A stretch of DNA of 64,000 nucleotides from Nibribacter ruber (GTDB taxonomy: Bacteria; Bacteroidota; Bacteroidia; Cytophagales; Hymenobacteraceae), in assembly GCF_009913235.1 (NCBI RefSeq), contig NZ_CP047897.1, positions 2,479,001 through 2,543,000 on the forward strand, in the 5' to 3' direction. The notes under the pieces were generated by a model, which was given only the letters and a program-made list of their open reading frames with translations, made no database searches and was not told where the DNA came from. Below, piece by piece: positions 42,600-50,846 of the stretch (position 1 is the first letter of the stretch; each line of letters begins with the position of its first letter). The translations under genes were made by a program, and so were the position numbers.

Positions 42600-42720
42600 T
42601 CCTTGGCTAAATGCAGATTCTCCCCTTGAGGATTGGCCAAACGGGAGTTTGAGGCAGCGAGCGTAGCTCAAAAGAGGGGTGTCTACACAGGCAGGTCATA
42701 CTTCTGCCTCTCAACTTCCT
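42600..42720. repeat. partial relative of the composite repeat
   Basis: Holds GATTCTCCCCTTGAGG and AGGGGTGTCTACA-GGCAG-like stretches that match one end of copies A and B, without the hairpin blocks. Confidence 0.45.
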
Positions 42721-43038
42721 CCTTACCAGTCTTTCTTCTTTTACTTTCTGCCCGCGTTTGTCACTTTTCTCCTTGATGCTCAACCTAACCAAAAGAATCA
42801 AGAAGAGAAGAAACTCGCTGAACGCTCGGACAGGCCGGGGGATCAAAGAGGCGCACCGTGAGAAGTGATTCGTTTCATGGTGGGCTTACGCCGTTGCCAG
42901 TTGCCCGGCCATTACTTTCTCCCTCGTGAAAAGAGACTTAAACTGACCAGTCTCTTTGCCCGAGGTCAAGGGCTGGCGGATTGATGGAAGAGGAGTTGCA
43001 ATGCGTTTATGCGCTGGCGCGGGAAGAAATAAAAAGAG

Positions 43039-43076
43039 CGTTTTTGGTCTGTTTTCAAGAAAACTGACCAAAAACG
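43039..43076. repeat. 38-bp palindrome family copy, compensated
   Basis: Arms CGTTTTTGGTCTGTTTTC and GAAAACTGACCAAAAACG; pair 10-29 is T-A. Flanks AAGAG and CTCTT extend the stem to 43034-43081. Confidence 0.92.
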
Positions 43077-43095
43077 CTCTTTGCAAAAAATGTTT

Positions 43096-43130
43096 GACTC
43101 GCGACTCTAGACTCAAGACTCGCGACTAAA
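43096..43130. repeat. period-7 tract downstream of serine dehydratase
   Basis: GACTCGC, GACTCTA, GACTCAA, GACTCGC, GACTAAA in phase, just 3' of the sdaAA stop on the minus strand. Confidence 0.88.
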
Positions 43131-43132
43131 CG

Positions 43133-44032
43133 CTAGTCTTCGTCTGGCAGGATTTCTACGTCTTGCACCAGCACCATATTCTCTATTTCTCTGCCTTTGG
43201 GCGTGTTGGCGAGGCCACCGAGAGCGGTTTCTTTGTATTTGGTTTCCATGCTTTGACCTACCTCACCCAGGGCCATCACGCACTGGTCCACCGGAATAAC
43301 CGGGTTGACGCCGGCAATGGCAATCTGGGCGCTGGAGAAGGCAATGGCGGCGGCGCTGGCGTTGCGCACTACGCAGGGCACTTCTACCAGACCAGCCACC
43401 GGATCACAAATCAAGCCCAGCATGCATTGAATGGTCACGGCCACGGCGGCAAAAACCTGGTCTACGTTGCCGCCCAGGCAATACACAATGGCACCCGCGC
43501 CCATGGCGGCGGCACTACCGGTCTCGGCTTGGCAACCGCCCACGGCGCCAGCCAGAGAGGCGTTGGTTTCAATGATGAGGGCAATGCCAGCGGCTATTAA
43601 AAGGCCTTCGTGGATTTTACGGTCGTCTAGTTTGTGCAGGTCCTGGATGGTGGTTAAGATGCCCGGCAAGATGCCAGAGGCACCGGCTGTTGGGGCGGCT
43701 ACCACGCGGCCCATGCAGGAGTTCACTTCCTTGGCACCCAAGGCCCGGCTAATCAGCATTTGGAACTCAGGCGACAGCACGGTCACAGGAGCTTTGGCCA
43801 CTTTCTTTGCGCCGTTGTTGATCATGCCCGAGCGGGAGGTCATGTCATCTGTGAGGCCGGTGTGCACGGCGTCGCGCATGACGTCATAGGCGCGGGCCAG
43901 CCCGTCCCAGATGACTTCTTCAGAGCGGCCTTTCTGCTCTATCTCATAGGTGAGGACGGCCTGCCAGAGCGGTTCGCCGGTTTCTGCGCAATGTTTGCCC
44001 CAGCTCGCGAAATCGTTAAATAGTAATGCCAT
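43133..44032 (-). CDS. sdaAA: L-serine dehydratase, iron-sulfur type, alpha subunit
   Basis: 299 aa from MALLFNDFASW; five more codons are open upstream. Cluster cysteines are C167 (GGCQAETGSAA), C209 and C220 (ICDPVAGLVEVPC); their spacing of 42 and 11 equals that of the 4Fe-4S ligands in characterised serine dehydratases. Also SRSGMINNGAKK and MGRVVAAPTAGASG. It converts L-serine to pyruvate and ammonia. The beta domain (SdaAB) is not in this protein or next to it, so it must be encoded elsewhere if the two-subunit form applies. Confidence 0.93.
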   Translation of the reverse strand: MALLFNDFASWGKHCAETGEPLWQAVLTYEIEQKGRSEEVIWDGLARAYDVMRDAVHTGLTDDMTSRSGMINNGAKKVAKAPVTVLSPEFQMLISRALGAKEVNSCMGRVVAAPTAGASGILPGILTTIQDLHKLDDRKIHEGLLIAAGIALIIETNASLAGAVGGCQAETGSAAAMGAGAIVYCLGGNVDQVFAAVAVTIQCMLGLICDPVAGLVEVPCVVRNASAAAIAFSSAQIAIAGVNPVIPVDQCVMALGEVGQSMETKYKETALGGLANTPKGREIENMVLVQDVEILPDED

Positions 44033-44199
44033 AGTTGTAAGACACAAGAATCAGGAGAAAGAACGCCAGATGCACCTGCATTCTGCCCTAAGGGCTTGCG
44101 CATCTGTGTTCAGCTTTTAAATTTACGGAAAGAAACACAGATTCTACCGTTCTCCCCGCTATAGTAGAAGCCATTTAGCACCGGCAATAGTTCCGGGGG

Positions 44200-44237
44200 C
44201 GTTTTTGGCCTGTTTTCTGGAAATTAGCCCAAAAACG
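44200..44237. repeat. 38-bp palindrome family copy at a start codon
   Basis: Arms CGTTTTTGGCCTGTTTTC and GAAATTAGCCCAAAAACG; ends 7 bp before the ATG of the Crp/Fnr-type gene. Confidence 0.9.
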
Positions 44238-44244
44238 CCTTTCT

Positions 44245-44802
44245 ATGCTGGCCTCCCTTTTACGCCAAGTGCCTTATTTTTCTGAAGACGATGTGGCCGT
44301 CTTCGTGCCGCTCTGGAAAAAGCAGGTGCAGGTGAAGCGCCATGATTTTCTTATACGCGAAGGCCAGGTGGAGCAGCATCTGTATTTTGTGTTGAGCGGC
44401 GCATTCAGGCTGTATTACCCCACGCCCGAAGAGGACATCTGCGTGGGCTTTGCGTACGCCAATACGCTCATCACCGCCTTCCCGTCTTTGGTCACGCAGA
44501 TGCCGTCTACGTACTGCATACAGGCTTTGAAAAAGAGCGAGTTGCTGGCGATTTCAAGGACGGATTTTTATGCTTTGCAGGAGGAACGTCCCGTGTTTGG
44601 AAAATTCTGGCGGCATGAACTGGAGAAAGCTTTAGTGGGCAAGATGGAACGCGAGATTGACTTGCAGCTCCTTGACCCGCAACAGCGCCTGGACCGCCTC
44701 TTGGCCCGAAGTCCGCACATCTTCCAACTGGTGCCCTTAAAGTACATTGCCTCCTACCTGCGCATGACGCCAGAGACCCTGAGCCGCATCCGGAGATATT
44801 GA
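44245..44802 (+). CDS. Crp/Fnr-family transcriptional regulator
   Basis: 185 aa. The N-terminal cyclic-nucleotide-binding-like fold (VKRHDFLIREGQVEQHLYFV, LSGAFRLYYP) is followed by a dimer helix (QQRLDRLLARSPHIF) and a short helix-turn-helix (LKYIASYLRMTPETLSRIRR). This is the common Bacteroidota type of small Crp/Fnr protein; the nucleotide-contact Arg is not seen, so the ligand is unknown. The ATG lies only 7 bp after a 38-bp palindrome, which covers the ribosome-binding region. It is followed by a DinB gene 58 bp downstream. Confidence 0.85.
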   Translation: MLASLLRQVPYFSEDDVAVFVPLWKKQVQVKRHDFLIREGQVEQHLYFVLSGAFRLYYPTPEEDICVGFAYANTLITAFPSLVTQMPSTYCIQALKKSELLAISRTDFYALQEERPVFGKFWRHELEKALVGKMEREIDLQLLDPQQRLDRLLARSPHIFQLVPLKYIASYLRMTPETLSRIRRY

Positions 44803-44860
44803 TTTGCATCAAGGATTCCAACTTATAGGCCCTCTACCTTTGGTAAAAAAAGATACTGCC

Positions 44861-45430
44861 ATGGAAACCCACACCTTCATCACCCAATTACAGGACCGCG
44901 TCCAGCACGTAAAAGCCACCGTGCAATCTGAGTTTCTGCCTCTAGATGCTGCCGCGCTCAACTTCAAGCCCCAGCCTGCCAGTTGGAGCATCTTAGAATG
45001 CCTGGAACACCTAAACCGCTACAGCCGCTTTTACCTGCCCGCGTTTGAGAAGGCTATTGCCCAAGTACCGGCCGCCGGTTCTGATGAAGTGGTGAAGTAT
45101 TCTTGGTTTGGGAAGAAGTCTTTGGAGATGGTGAATCCAGCTAGCGCCAAAAAGCACAAGACATTGCAACGCATGAACCCGCACAACAGCCAACTCAGCA
45201 AAGCAGTACTGGACGAATTTCTGCAACACCAAGACAGGCTTCTGCAATTGCTTTCTAGAGCGGCCACTGTAGATTTGAACAAGAAAGCTTTGCCGGTGGA
45301 GTTCTTTCCTTTGTTGAAATTGCGCCTAGGCGAGGCGCTGGAGTTTGTGGTTCTGCATGAGCAGCGCCATCTGCAACAGGCCCTGCGCGTGAAGGCAAGT
45401 GCTAGTCAACCTTTGAGTTTGGTGGTGTAA
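44861..45430 (+). CDS. DinB-family protein
   Basis: 189 aa from METHTFITQLQDRVQH. Four-helix DinB-like fold with the typical motif PASWSILECLEHLNRYSRFY (about 40-60) and a conserved late His in FVVLHEQRHLQQALR that, with a His in the first motif, forms the metal site of this superfamily. Often thiol transferase- or stress-linked; substrate unknown. Probably co-transcribed with the Crp/Fnr-type gene just upstream (58-bp gap). An upstream TTG start is possible but lacks support. Confidence 0.85.
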   Translation: METHTFITQLQDRVQHVKATVQSEFLPLDAAALNFKPQPASWSILECLEHLNRYSRFYLPAFEKAIAQVPAAGSDEVVKYSWFGKKSLEMVNPASAKKHKTLQRMNPHNSQLSKAVLDEFLQHQDRLLQLLSRAATVDLNKKALPVEFFPLLKLRLGEALEFVVLHEQRHLQQALRVKASASQPLSLVV

Positions 45431-45439
45431 GGTGAGAAG

Positions 45440-45477
45440 CGTTTTTGGCTTGTTTTCTGGAAAAGAGGCTAAAAACG
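45440..45477. repeat. 38-bp palindrome family copy
   Basis: Arms CGTTTTTGGCTTGTTTTC and GAAAAGAGGCTAAAAACG; convergent region after dinB, stem extended by AGC and GCT. Confidence 0.9.
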
Positions 45478-45495
45478 CTGAATACATTTTTATAG

Positions 45496-45972
45496 CTACT
45501 GCTTTTCATACATGACGTACTCACATTGGTCAGGGTCGTTTGTGTATTTGAACAACACCAGCTTCCCGTCTTTTTTATATAGCCTTATTTGGCCGTCTCC
45601 TTTCCCGTTAAGCTGTCCGCCGGCTTGGTATAGCACAGAAATATCTTGCGTTCCTGAAACTGAATCGAGAGATAACTCCAGCTTGCCAGTGTCAGAGACT
45701 ATCCTATTTCTACTCTCACCTACAACCAAGCCGGACGTATTGACCAGTATAAACTTCTTGTCTTGGGTTAACTCTATATGGCCGTAGTCTTGCCTCTCTG
45801 GACCATTAGTTTTAAAACGATTAACAGTGCCATTATCTGGCATGTAGATGCCTGCTAAGGCTTCGGCAGAGGGGGCAACAGGCACCTGCTCCACCTCGTC
45901 ATAAAACCCACACGGCCGGCGGCACGCCATGCAAACAAACATTAGAACCAGGGAGACACAAATTCTATTCAT
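45496..45972 (-). CDS. lipoprotein of unknown function
   Basis: 158 aa from MNRICVSLVLMFVCMAC, with a lipobox at VCMAC. The open frame extends 16 codons further but without a better signal peptide. The mature part has PSAEALAGIYMPDNGTVNRF and a C-terminal half with DISVLYQAGGQLNGKGDGQI. A broken copy of that C-terminal half lies about 0.7 kb away at 46548-46697, so the family was once duplicated here. It is convergent with dinB, with a palindrome between. Confidence 0.65.
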   Translation of the reverse strand: MNRICVSLVLMFVCMACRRPCGFYDEVEQVPVAPSAEALAGIYMPDNGTVNRFKTNGPERQDYGHIELTQDKKFILVNTSGLVVGESRNRIVSDTGKLELSLDSVSGTQDISVLYQAGGQLNGKGDGQIRLYKKDGKLVLFKYTNDPDQCEYVMYEKQ

Positions 45973-46069
45973 GAGGTAAGTGGCTACTTTCAGGAATGGG
46001 CGCATTGAAGTTTTAGTCACTTTTCTGCGTTAGTGGTTAGCCCGTCAGTTGGACTTGCTTTGGACATGG

Positions 46070-46465
46070 TTACTCTTCCTGCAATAGCATCCAGGAGGTG
46101 CCAAACTTGTCGCGCAGCATGGCAAACCTGTTAGCAAAGAAGGTCTTTTCCATCTTCATGAAGACTTCTCCACCATCCTTAGAGAGCAGGTCATAAATTT
46201 GTTCTGCTTGCTCAGGCGTATCCAGCTTAAGGGTGAGGTAGGCGCTGCGCATGGGCTCTGCCCCTACAACATCTGCGCCCCTGACAGTAGTGCCGCCTAT
46301 TTCCATGATGGCATGAAGAATGGGTTTCTTCCAGTCTTTCGGGAAGTGGGGTGGCACTTGCTGGTGCGCCAGCATCAGGTTTATTTTTCCGCCCAGATGC
46401 TCCTCATAAAACCTGAAAGCTTCTTCGCAATGCCCTGGGTAATTGATATAAATGTCTAGTTTCAT
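46070..46465 (-). CDS. VOC-family protein (PhnB/glyoxalase-like)
   Basis: 131 aa from MKLDIYINYPGHCEEAF, the usual PhnB-like start; 19 more codons are open upstream. Two beta-alpha-beta-beta-beta modules: FRFYEEHLGGKINLMLAHQQ with ILHAIMEIGGTTVRGAD in the first, and LTLKLDTPEQAEQIYDLLSK with KTFFANRFAMLRDKFGTSWM in the second. Proteins of this type include small-molecule-binding and demethylubiquinone-like enzymes; substrate unknown. Confidence 0.87.
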   Translation of the reverse strand: MKLDIYINYPGHCEEAFRFYEEHLGGKINLMLAHQQVPPHFPKDWKKPILHAIMEIGGTTVRGADVVGAEPMRSAYLTLKLDTPEQAEQIYDLLSKDGGEVFMKMEKTFFANRFAMLRDKFGTSWMLLQEE

Positions 46466-46547
46466 GGAAGGGTCCTTATCCATACTTCTATTGCACTTCT
46501 GCTTATATACTGAATGATTCAATACCTTCTATTGGTGATTCCCCTTT

Positions 46548-46697
46548 TTAATCTAGCCTGATTTCACCGTCTCCAATTCCGGCTAACTGGCCACCAGCAG
46601 AATAGAGCACCCGAAGCTGACCGGTCTGCAAGGACACTGCGTCAACAATACACTCACCTACCGGGGTGTGCGTACGTTCCGTTATGCGCTGTTCAGT
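46548..46697 (-). pseudogene. broken C-terminal copy of the lipoprotein at 45496
   Basis: Translating the minus strand directly after the stop codon of the VIT1-like gene gives about 49 codons with no good start: LRVLYSAGGQLAGIGDGEIRLD then a stop. The gene at 45496 has DISVLYQAGGQLNGKGDGQI in its C-terminal half, an unmistakable match. The fragment has no signal peptide, no start codon and ends early, so it is a remnant of a duplicated lipoprotein gene, probably left when the VOC or VIT1 gene region was rearranged. Confidence 0.75.
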
Positions 46698-47408
46698 TTA
46701 AAGATTGACGCCAAACACATACCCTACTGCTGCTGTCAGGACCATGGCCACCGTTCCCCAGAAAGTAACCCGCAGGATTGCCTTTGCCACGCTAGAGCCT
46801 CCCGTTTTGGCGGCTACCACTCCTAACACTGACAAAAACAGAATGGACAGGCCGTAGAGGTAATACTCCATCTGGTGGATGGGTAAAAAAAACGCTCCCA
46901 GCAGCGGCATGGTGCCCCCGCCAAGAAATGCTCCACCAGAAGCCAGGGCCGCTTGGATTGGTTTTGCCTGGTTCATGTCATTTATTCCCAATTCATCCCT
47001 AACGTGTGCCCCCAGGGCGTCAACGGCCGTGAGTTCTTTGGCCACCTGCAAGGCAGTTTCTTTTTGAAGGCCCCTTTTCTCATAAATCTCCGCTAGTCGC
47101 TGCAACTCTACTTCTGGCATTTCTTGTAGCTCCACCTTCTCCCTGGCAATGTCAGAGTTTTCTACGTCTGTCTGTGAGCTTACAGAGACGTATTCACCGG
47201 CGGCCATAGACAGTGCGCCGGCTACCAAGCCAGCCACCGTTGCCAAGACAATGGGTTCTCTGGTGGTGCTGGCGGTGGCAATGCCTATGGCAAGGCTGGC
47301 AATGGAGATGATGCCGTCATTGGCACCCAATACCGCCGCCCTTAACCAGTTGCTTCTGTGGATGTAATGGTTAGCCAGGTAATTGTCTTGATTGGGTATT
47401 GCAGCCAT
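46698..47408 (-). CDS. VIT1/CCC1-family metal transporter
   Basis: 236 aa. Helix 1 holds AAVLGANDGIISIASLAIGI and helix 2 GLVAGALSMAAGEYVSVSSQ, the family signatures. A cytoplasmic metal-binding insert follows with three E-rich helices (EKVELQEMPEVELQRLAEIY). The C-terminal helices include GGAFLGGGTMPLLGAFFLPI. Members move Fe2+ or Mn2+ out of the cytoplasm. A TG microsatellite of 19 bp lies about 100 bp upstream of the start. Confidence 0.9.
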   Translation of the reverse strand: MAAIPNQDNYLANHYIHRSNWLRAAVLGANDGIISIASLAIGIATASTTREPIVLATVAGLVAGALSMAAGEYVSVSSQTDVENSDIAREKVELQEMPEVELQRLAEIYEKRGLQKETALQVAKELTAVDALGAHVRDELGINDMNQAKPIQAALASGGAFLGGGTMPLLGAFFLPIHQMEYYLYGLSILFLSVLGVVAAKTGGSSVAKAILRVTFWGTVAMVLTAAVGYVFGVNL

Positions 47409-47505
47409 TTTCTGAGTACGTTACCTATAAAGTGTAGGAAGAAGCTTGCTAACTACCCAATAGCAAATTGGCTGCAGGAGAGGCGCTTTTCTCTGGGATA
47501 TTCGT

Positions 47506-47524
47506 TGTGTGTGTGTGTGTGTGT
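47506..47524. repeat. TG microsatellite
   Basis: A run of about nine TG units (19 bp) about 100 bp upstream of the VIT1-like start codon, on the side where its promoter should be. Such runs vary in length and can change promoter spacing. Confidence 0.75.
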
Positions 47525-47611
47525 ACTGATTTTACAGATTATGCTCTTCCTTGGATTGAAAAGGATATATCGCTAAATGTACAGTTTCATAAACGGATTA
47601 TACAAAAAATA

Positions 47612-47649
47612 TGTTTTTGGCCTACTTTCCAGAAAACGGGCCAAAAACG
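47612..47649. repeat. 38-bp palindrome family copy, inverted centre
   Basis: Arms TGTTTTTGGCCTACTTTC and GAAAACGGGCCAAAAACG with centre CA; 3' of the NHLRC2-like gene. Confidence 0.88.
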
Positions 47650-47668
47650 GATCAGCAGGAAGTATCGG

Positions 47669-49084
47669 TTATCCTTTTACTTCTACTACTTCCTTCGCCC
47701 CAGTCTCCAGGTTTACTCTCAAAAGTTGGTGGGCGTTGGTATTGGTGACCCAGAGAGAACCTTGGTGCACCAAGACGTCATTGGGTTCTTGGAGTCCGTT
47801 CAGTAGGGTATGGATCTGTTGTTTCTCAAGGTCTAATACTTTGATTTTACCGTTGTAGGTGTCGGCTAAGTAGAGAAGGCCATTGTGGTAGGTGAGGCCC
47901 ATGCAGTGTTGGAGGTAGGCTTCGTCAAAATAACCGTCCTCATCGCCAAACTCAAAGAGGCCGCGGCCAATCAAGGTGGTGACGCTGGCTTTGTCCAGGT
48001 CTAAGGCCCGCACGGCGCTGGCTTCTGGGTCTGCTATGTAAAGGGTGCGGTCATGCAAGGTAAGGCCGCTAGGCTGGTTGAAGGCGGCTTCGCGCAGGGA
48101 ACCGTCTGCCAGGGCCTCGCGACCGGTGCCAGCGAAACGCAGAAGCTGGTTTGTCCCTAGATCCAGACGCAGAATCTGGTGATTGCCGGCGCTGGCAATG
48201 TAGAGTTGGTTATTGTCTAGGAGTAAATCCCAAGGGCTATTTGGCAATACAGTAGCGCCCAGTTGGTCATCAAAGAAGTAATAACTCAGCTCTCCGGTGC
48301 CAGCCAGAGTGGTTACTTCCTGCGTTTCTAGGTTAACGGCTCTAATGGCGTTGTTTTTGGCGTCTGCCACGTACAGCGTTTGGCCGTGCAAAGCCAAGCC
48401 GTGCGGTTCATTGAAGGTGACTTGCGCGTAGGGACCATTTGTAAATCCGGCTTGGCCAGCGCCAATGATTTCCAGTATCTGCCCGGTGGTAGAAAGTTTA
48501 AGAATGCGGTGATGGCCACTGTCTGACAAGTATAGGTTGCCTTCTGGGTCTGCGATGAGCTTAGAGGGAAACTTAAGCACTTGGGCTTCGGCCTGCTCTG
48601 GGGTAAACAGGAACGGTTCGCGGTTGATTTGGTCCCCGAAGTCCTTGATCAGTTGGTCTAGGTGCGGTTTGATGATGTCATAGATGCCCTCGCCCGCCTT
48701 CTGGCCAATCACCTTGCCATTTGGGTCTATGAGTACTACGGTGGGCCAGGCGTTGACGGCGTAGTGTTTCCAGACCTCAAAGTCTGCGTCATTGACCACC
48801 GGGTGCGTAATGCCAAACTTCAAAATGGCCTGCTTGATGGCCTCGTGGCTTTTCTCGGCGGTGAACTTAGCCGAATGCACGCCTATGATGACCAGTTCAT
48901 TGGGGTATTCTCTTTCCAGACGGTGCAAGTCTGGCATGAGGTGCTGACAGTTGATGCACCCGTAGGTCCAGAAATCCAACAGCACAATCTTTCCCCTGAA
49001 ATCTTTGAGAGTGTAGGAGCGGTCTGTGTTGAGCCAGCCGTGTTTGGTGTTTATTTCTGGGGCGTTGACAACTCCTGTTAGCAT
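47669..49084 (-). CDS. NHLRC2-like thioredoxin/NHL-repeat protein
   Basis: 471 aa from MLTGVVNAPEINTKHGWLN; 12 more codons are open upstream. The N-terminal thioredoxin-like domain has IVLLDFWTYGCINCQHLMPD (CxxC as C-I-N-C) and NAWPTVVLIDPNG; the rest is six NHL repeats (FNEPHGLALHGQTLYVADAK and similar) forming a propeller. This is the layout of NHLRC2. No signal peptide, so probably cytoplasmic; the function in bacteria is unknown. A 38-bp palindrome lies just downstream of the stop. Confidence 0.9.
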   Translation of the reverse strand: MLTGVVNAPEINTKHGWLNTDRSYTLKDFRGKIVLLDFWTYGCINCQHLMPDLHRLEREYPNELVIIGVHSAKFTAEKSHEAIKQAILKFGITHPVVNDADFEVWKHYAVNAWPTVVLIDPNGKVIGQKAGEGIYDIIKPHLDQLIKDFGDQINREPFLFTPEQAEAQVLKFPSKLIADPEGNLYLSDSGHHRILKLSTTGQILEIIGAGQAGFTNGPYAQVTFNEPHGLALHGQTLYVADAKNNAIRAVNLETQEVTTLAGTGELSYYFFDDQLGATVLPNSPWDLLLDNNQLYIASAGNHQILRLDLGTNQLLRFAGTGREALADGSLREAAFNQPSGLTLHDRTLYIADPEASAVRALDLDKASVTTLIGRGLFEFGDEDGYFDEAYLQHCMGLTYHNGLLYLADTYNGKIKVLDLEKQQIHTLLNGLQEPNDVLVHQGSLWVTNTNAHQLLRVNLETGAKEVVEVKG

Positions 49085-49203
49085 AGAAAATAGTTTGATG
49101 GGTAGATAGGCATTGGGCAATATTTTCTTAACCCCGGCTCTCCAAAAAGGTTACACAGCCCGGCCCGCTAGCATATTTACTGGACACTTCTCAAGAAATG
49201 GGT

Positions 49204-49211
49204 TAGTTTTG
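49204..49211 (+). promoter_or_regulatory. TAnnTTTG-type promoter box before nuoA
   Basis: TAGTTTTG, 17 bp before the nuoA ATG, with TTTAC about 26 bp further up as a weak -33 match. Leader of about 10 bases. Confidence 0.5.
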
Positions 49212-49227
49212 TATAGACCTGCTGCTC

Positions 49228-49710
49228 ATGACACCAAACCTGTATTTTTCTGATTTTGGCATGATTCTGCTTTTCCTGATAGGCGGGGTGGTGTTTGTGG
49301 CGCTCGGGCTTTTTGCCAGCCGGCTACTGCGTCCCAACAACCCCAACTCAGAGAAGCTGGCCACCTATGAGTCGGGGGAGGAGGCTTTGGGCAACGCCTG
49401 GGGTGCTTTCAATCCGCGCTTTTACGTGATTGCCCTGGTTTTTCTCTTGTTTGAAGTAGAGCTGGTGTTTCTCTTCCCATGGGCTGTGGTGTTTGGCGAT
49501 AAAAATTTGATGGAAGCTACAGACGGTGCCTGGGGTTGGTTTGCGGTGGCCGAGATGTTCTTCTTCGTGCTGGTCTTGGCCTTGGGCCTGGCCTACGCGT
49601 GGGTGAAAGGCCATTTGGATTGGATTAAGCCGAAGCCGGTGGTGCCCAAGAGCCGCTCTAAGATTCCGGGCAGTTTCTACCAGCAGGTCAATGACAAGTA
49701 TAAGAAATAG
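49228..49710 (+). CDS. nuoA: NADH-quinone oxidoreductase subunit A
   Basis: 160 aa. Three TM helices: about 9-30 (FGMILLFLIGGVVFVALGLF), 72-97 (VIALVFLLFEVELVFLFPWA) and 110-130 (FAVAEMFFFVLVLALGLAYA). The segment EKLATYESGEEALGNAWGAF is the conserved NuoA loop. The C-terminus is longer than usual and basic. NuoA is part of the membrane arm of complex I near the quinone site. A TAGTTTTG box lies 17 bp before the ATG. A 38-bp palindrome separates it from nuoB. Confidence 0.95.
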   Translation: MTPNLYFSDFGMILLFLIGGVVFVALGLFASRLLRPNNPNSEKLATYESGEEALGNAWGAFNPRFYVIALVFLLFEVELVFLFPWAVVFGDKNLMEATDGAWGWFAVAEMFFFVLVLALGLAYAWVKGHLDWIKPKPVVPKSRSKIPGSFYQQVNDKYKK

Positions 49711-49717
49711 TATCATT

Positions 49718-49755
49718 CGTTTTTAGCCTCTTTTCAGCAAAACAACCCAAAAACG
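49718..49755. repeat. 38-bp palindrome family copy inside the nuo operon
   Basis: Arms CGTTTTTAGCCTCTTTTC and CAAAACAACCCAAAAACG; lies between nuoA and nuoB and ends 6 bp before the nuoB ATG. Confidence 0.85.
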
Positions 49756-49761
49756 CACCCC

Positions 49762-50292
49762 ATGTTCCCCACAGACAAAACCGGCGAAGGAGGCGTAGTC
49801 ATCGCCAAACTAGATGACCTGCTCAACTGGGCCAGGCTGTCGGCGCTGTGGCCCATGGGATTTGGGCTGGCCTGCTGTGCCATTGAGATGATGGGCGCGT
49901 ATGGCTCTAACTATGACATGGACAGGTTCGGGATTCTGCCTAGGCCTTCCCCTCGCCAGAGCGACGTAATGATTGTGGCCGGCACCGTCACTTTCAAAAT
50001 GGCCGACCGCATCCGCCGCCTCTATGAACAGATGCCCGAGCCACGGTATGTCATCTCCATGGGCTCTTGTTCTAACTGCGGAGGCCCATACTGGGAGCAC
50101 GGCTATCATGTGGTCAAAGGCGTGGACCGCATCATTCCGGTAGACGTCTACGTGCCCGGCTGCCCTCCTAGGCCAGAGGCGTTGATTGGCGGCTTCCTGA
50201 AACTGCAGGAACTCATCAGAAAGGAAAGCATCACCGCGCCCAGAGCGGTGTTGCGGTTGTTGGACCAGGAGAAGACCCAAGAAAACGCCTAG
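49762..50292 (+). CDS. nuoB: NADH-quinone oxidoreductase subunit B
   Basis: 176 aa. The N2 cluster ligands are visible: [38 protein letters not shown] and [13 protein letters not shown]. NuoB holds the last iron-sulfur cluster before quinone. The ATG lies 6 bp after the end of a 38-bp palindrome that takes the place of a normal leader. nuoC starts 2 bp after the stop. Confidence 0.97.
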   Translation: MFPTDKTGEGGVVIAKLDDLLNWARLSALWPMGFGLACCAIEMMGAYGSNYDMDRFGILPRPSPRQSDVMIVAGTVTFKMADRIRRLYEQMPEPRYVISMGSCSNCGGPYWEHGYHVVKGVDRIIPVDVYVPGCPPRPEALIGGFLKLQELIRKESITAPRAVLRLLDQEKTQENA

Positions 50293-50294
50293 CC

Positions 50295-50846
50295 ATGACT
50301 TTCGCAGAAATCAAAGACTTGTTGCTTACCCAGTTCGGGCCAACCGTAATTTTGGGCGAAGAGGTGCATCCTTTGCAGTCTTATGCGTTGTTGGCGGTGT
50401 GGGCTTTGCCTGAGGTGGCGGAGTTTCTGCATGACGAGGAACAGACCTATTTTGACTTTCTCTCTTGCCTCACGGGCGTGGACAACGGCCCTGAGGCCGG
50501 CACTATGGAAGTAATTTATCACCTCTATTCTATCCCGTACAACCACCATTTTGCGTTAAAGGTACAGGTACCCCGCAATCTACCCGACCAGAATCTGCCC
50601 GCCGTACCTACGGTGAGTCATGTGTGGCGGTCAGCGGATTGGCATGAGCGCGAAGTCTATGATCTGGTAGGCATTTCGTTTCCAGACCACCCAGACCTGC
50701 GGCGCATTCTGTGCGCCGCCGACTGGGAAGGGCATCCGCTCAGGAAAGATTACACGTGGCCGGCAGAATACCATGGCATCAAAGTGCCCTATGACCGGCA
50801 CAATGAAGAGAATGGTGTTAAAAACGATTGGAATCTACCCTCATGA
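50295..50846 (+). CDS. nuoC: NADH-quinone oxidoreductase subunit C
   Basis: 183 aa. Conserved 30-kDa subunit features: FDFLSCLTGVDNGPEAGT, VSHVWRSADWHEREVYDLVG (the signature) and GISFPDHPDLRRILCAADWE. The nuoC and nuoD genes are separate here, whereas some Bacteroidota have a nuoCD fusion. The stop TGA overlaps the ATG of the next gene as ATGA, so translation of the next gene is probably coupled. Confidence 0.95.
   Translation: MTFAEIKDLLLTQFGPTVILGEEVHPLQSYALLAVWALPEVAEFLHDEEQTYFDFLSCLTGVDNGPEAGTMEVIYHLYSIPYNHHFALKVQVPRNLPDQNLPAVPTVSHVWRSADWHEREVYDLVGISFPDHPDLRRILCAADWEGHPLRKDYTWPAEYHGIKVPYDRHNEENGVKNDWNLPS

Larger units (their letters stand above)
42563..43132. other. intergenic region after the antiporter gene
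   Basis: Partial composite repeat, one 38-bp palindrome with extended stem and a period-7 tract. A short frame at 42679-42861 covers repeat-like sequence and is not called as a gene. Confidence 0.7.

Noticed and set aside
42679-42861. 60-codon open frame on the plus strand
   Set aside because: Covers repeat-like intergenic DNA; no start signal and no protein features beyond a short hydrophobic stretch.
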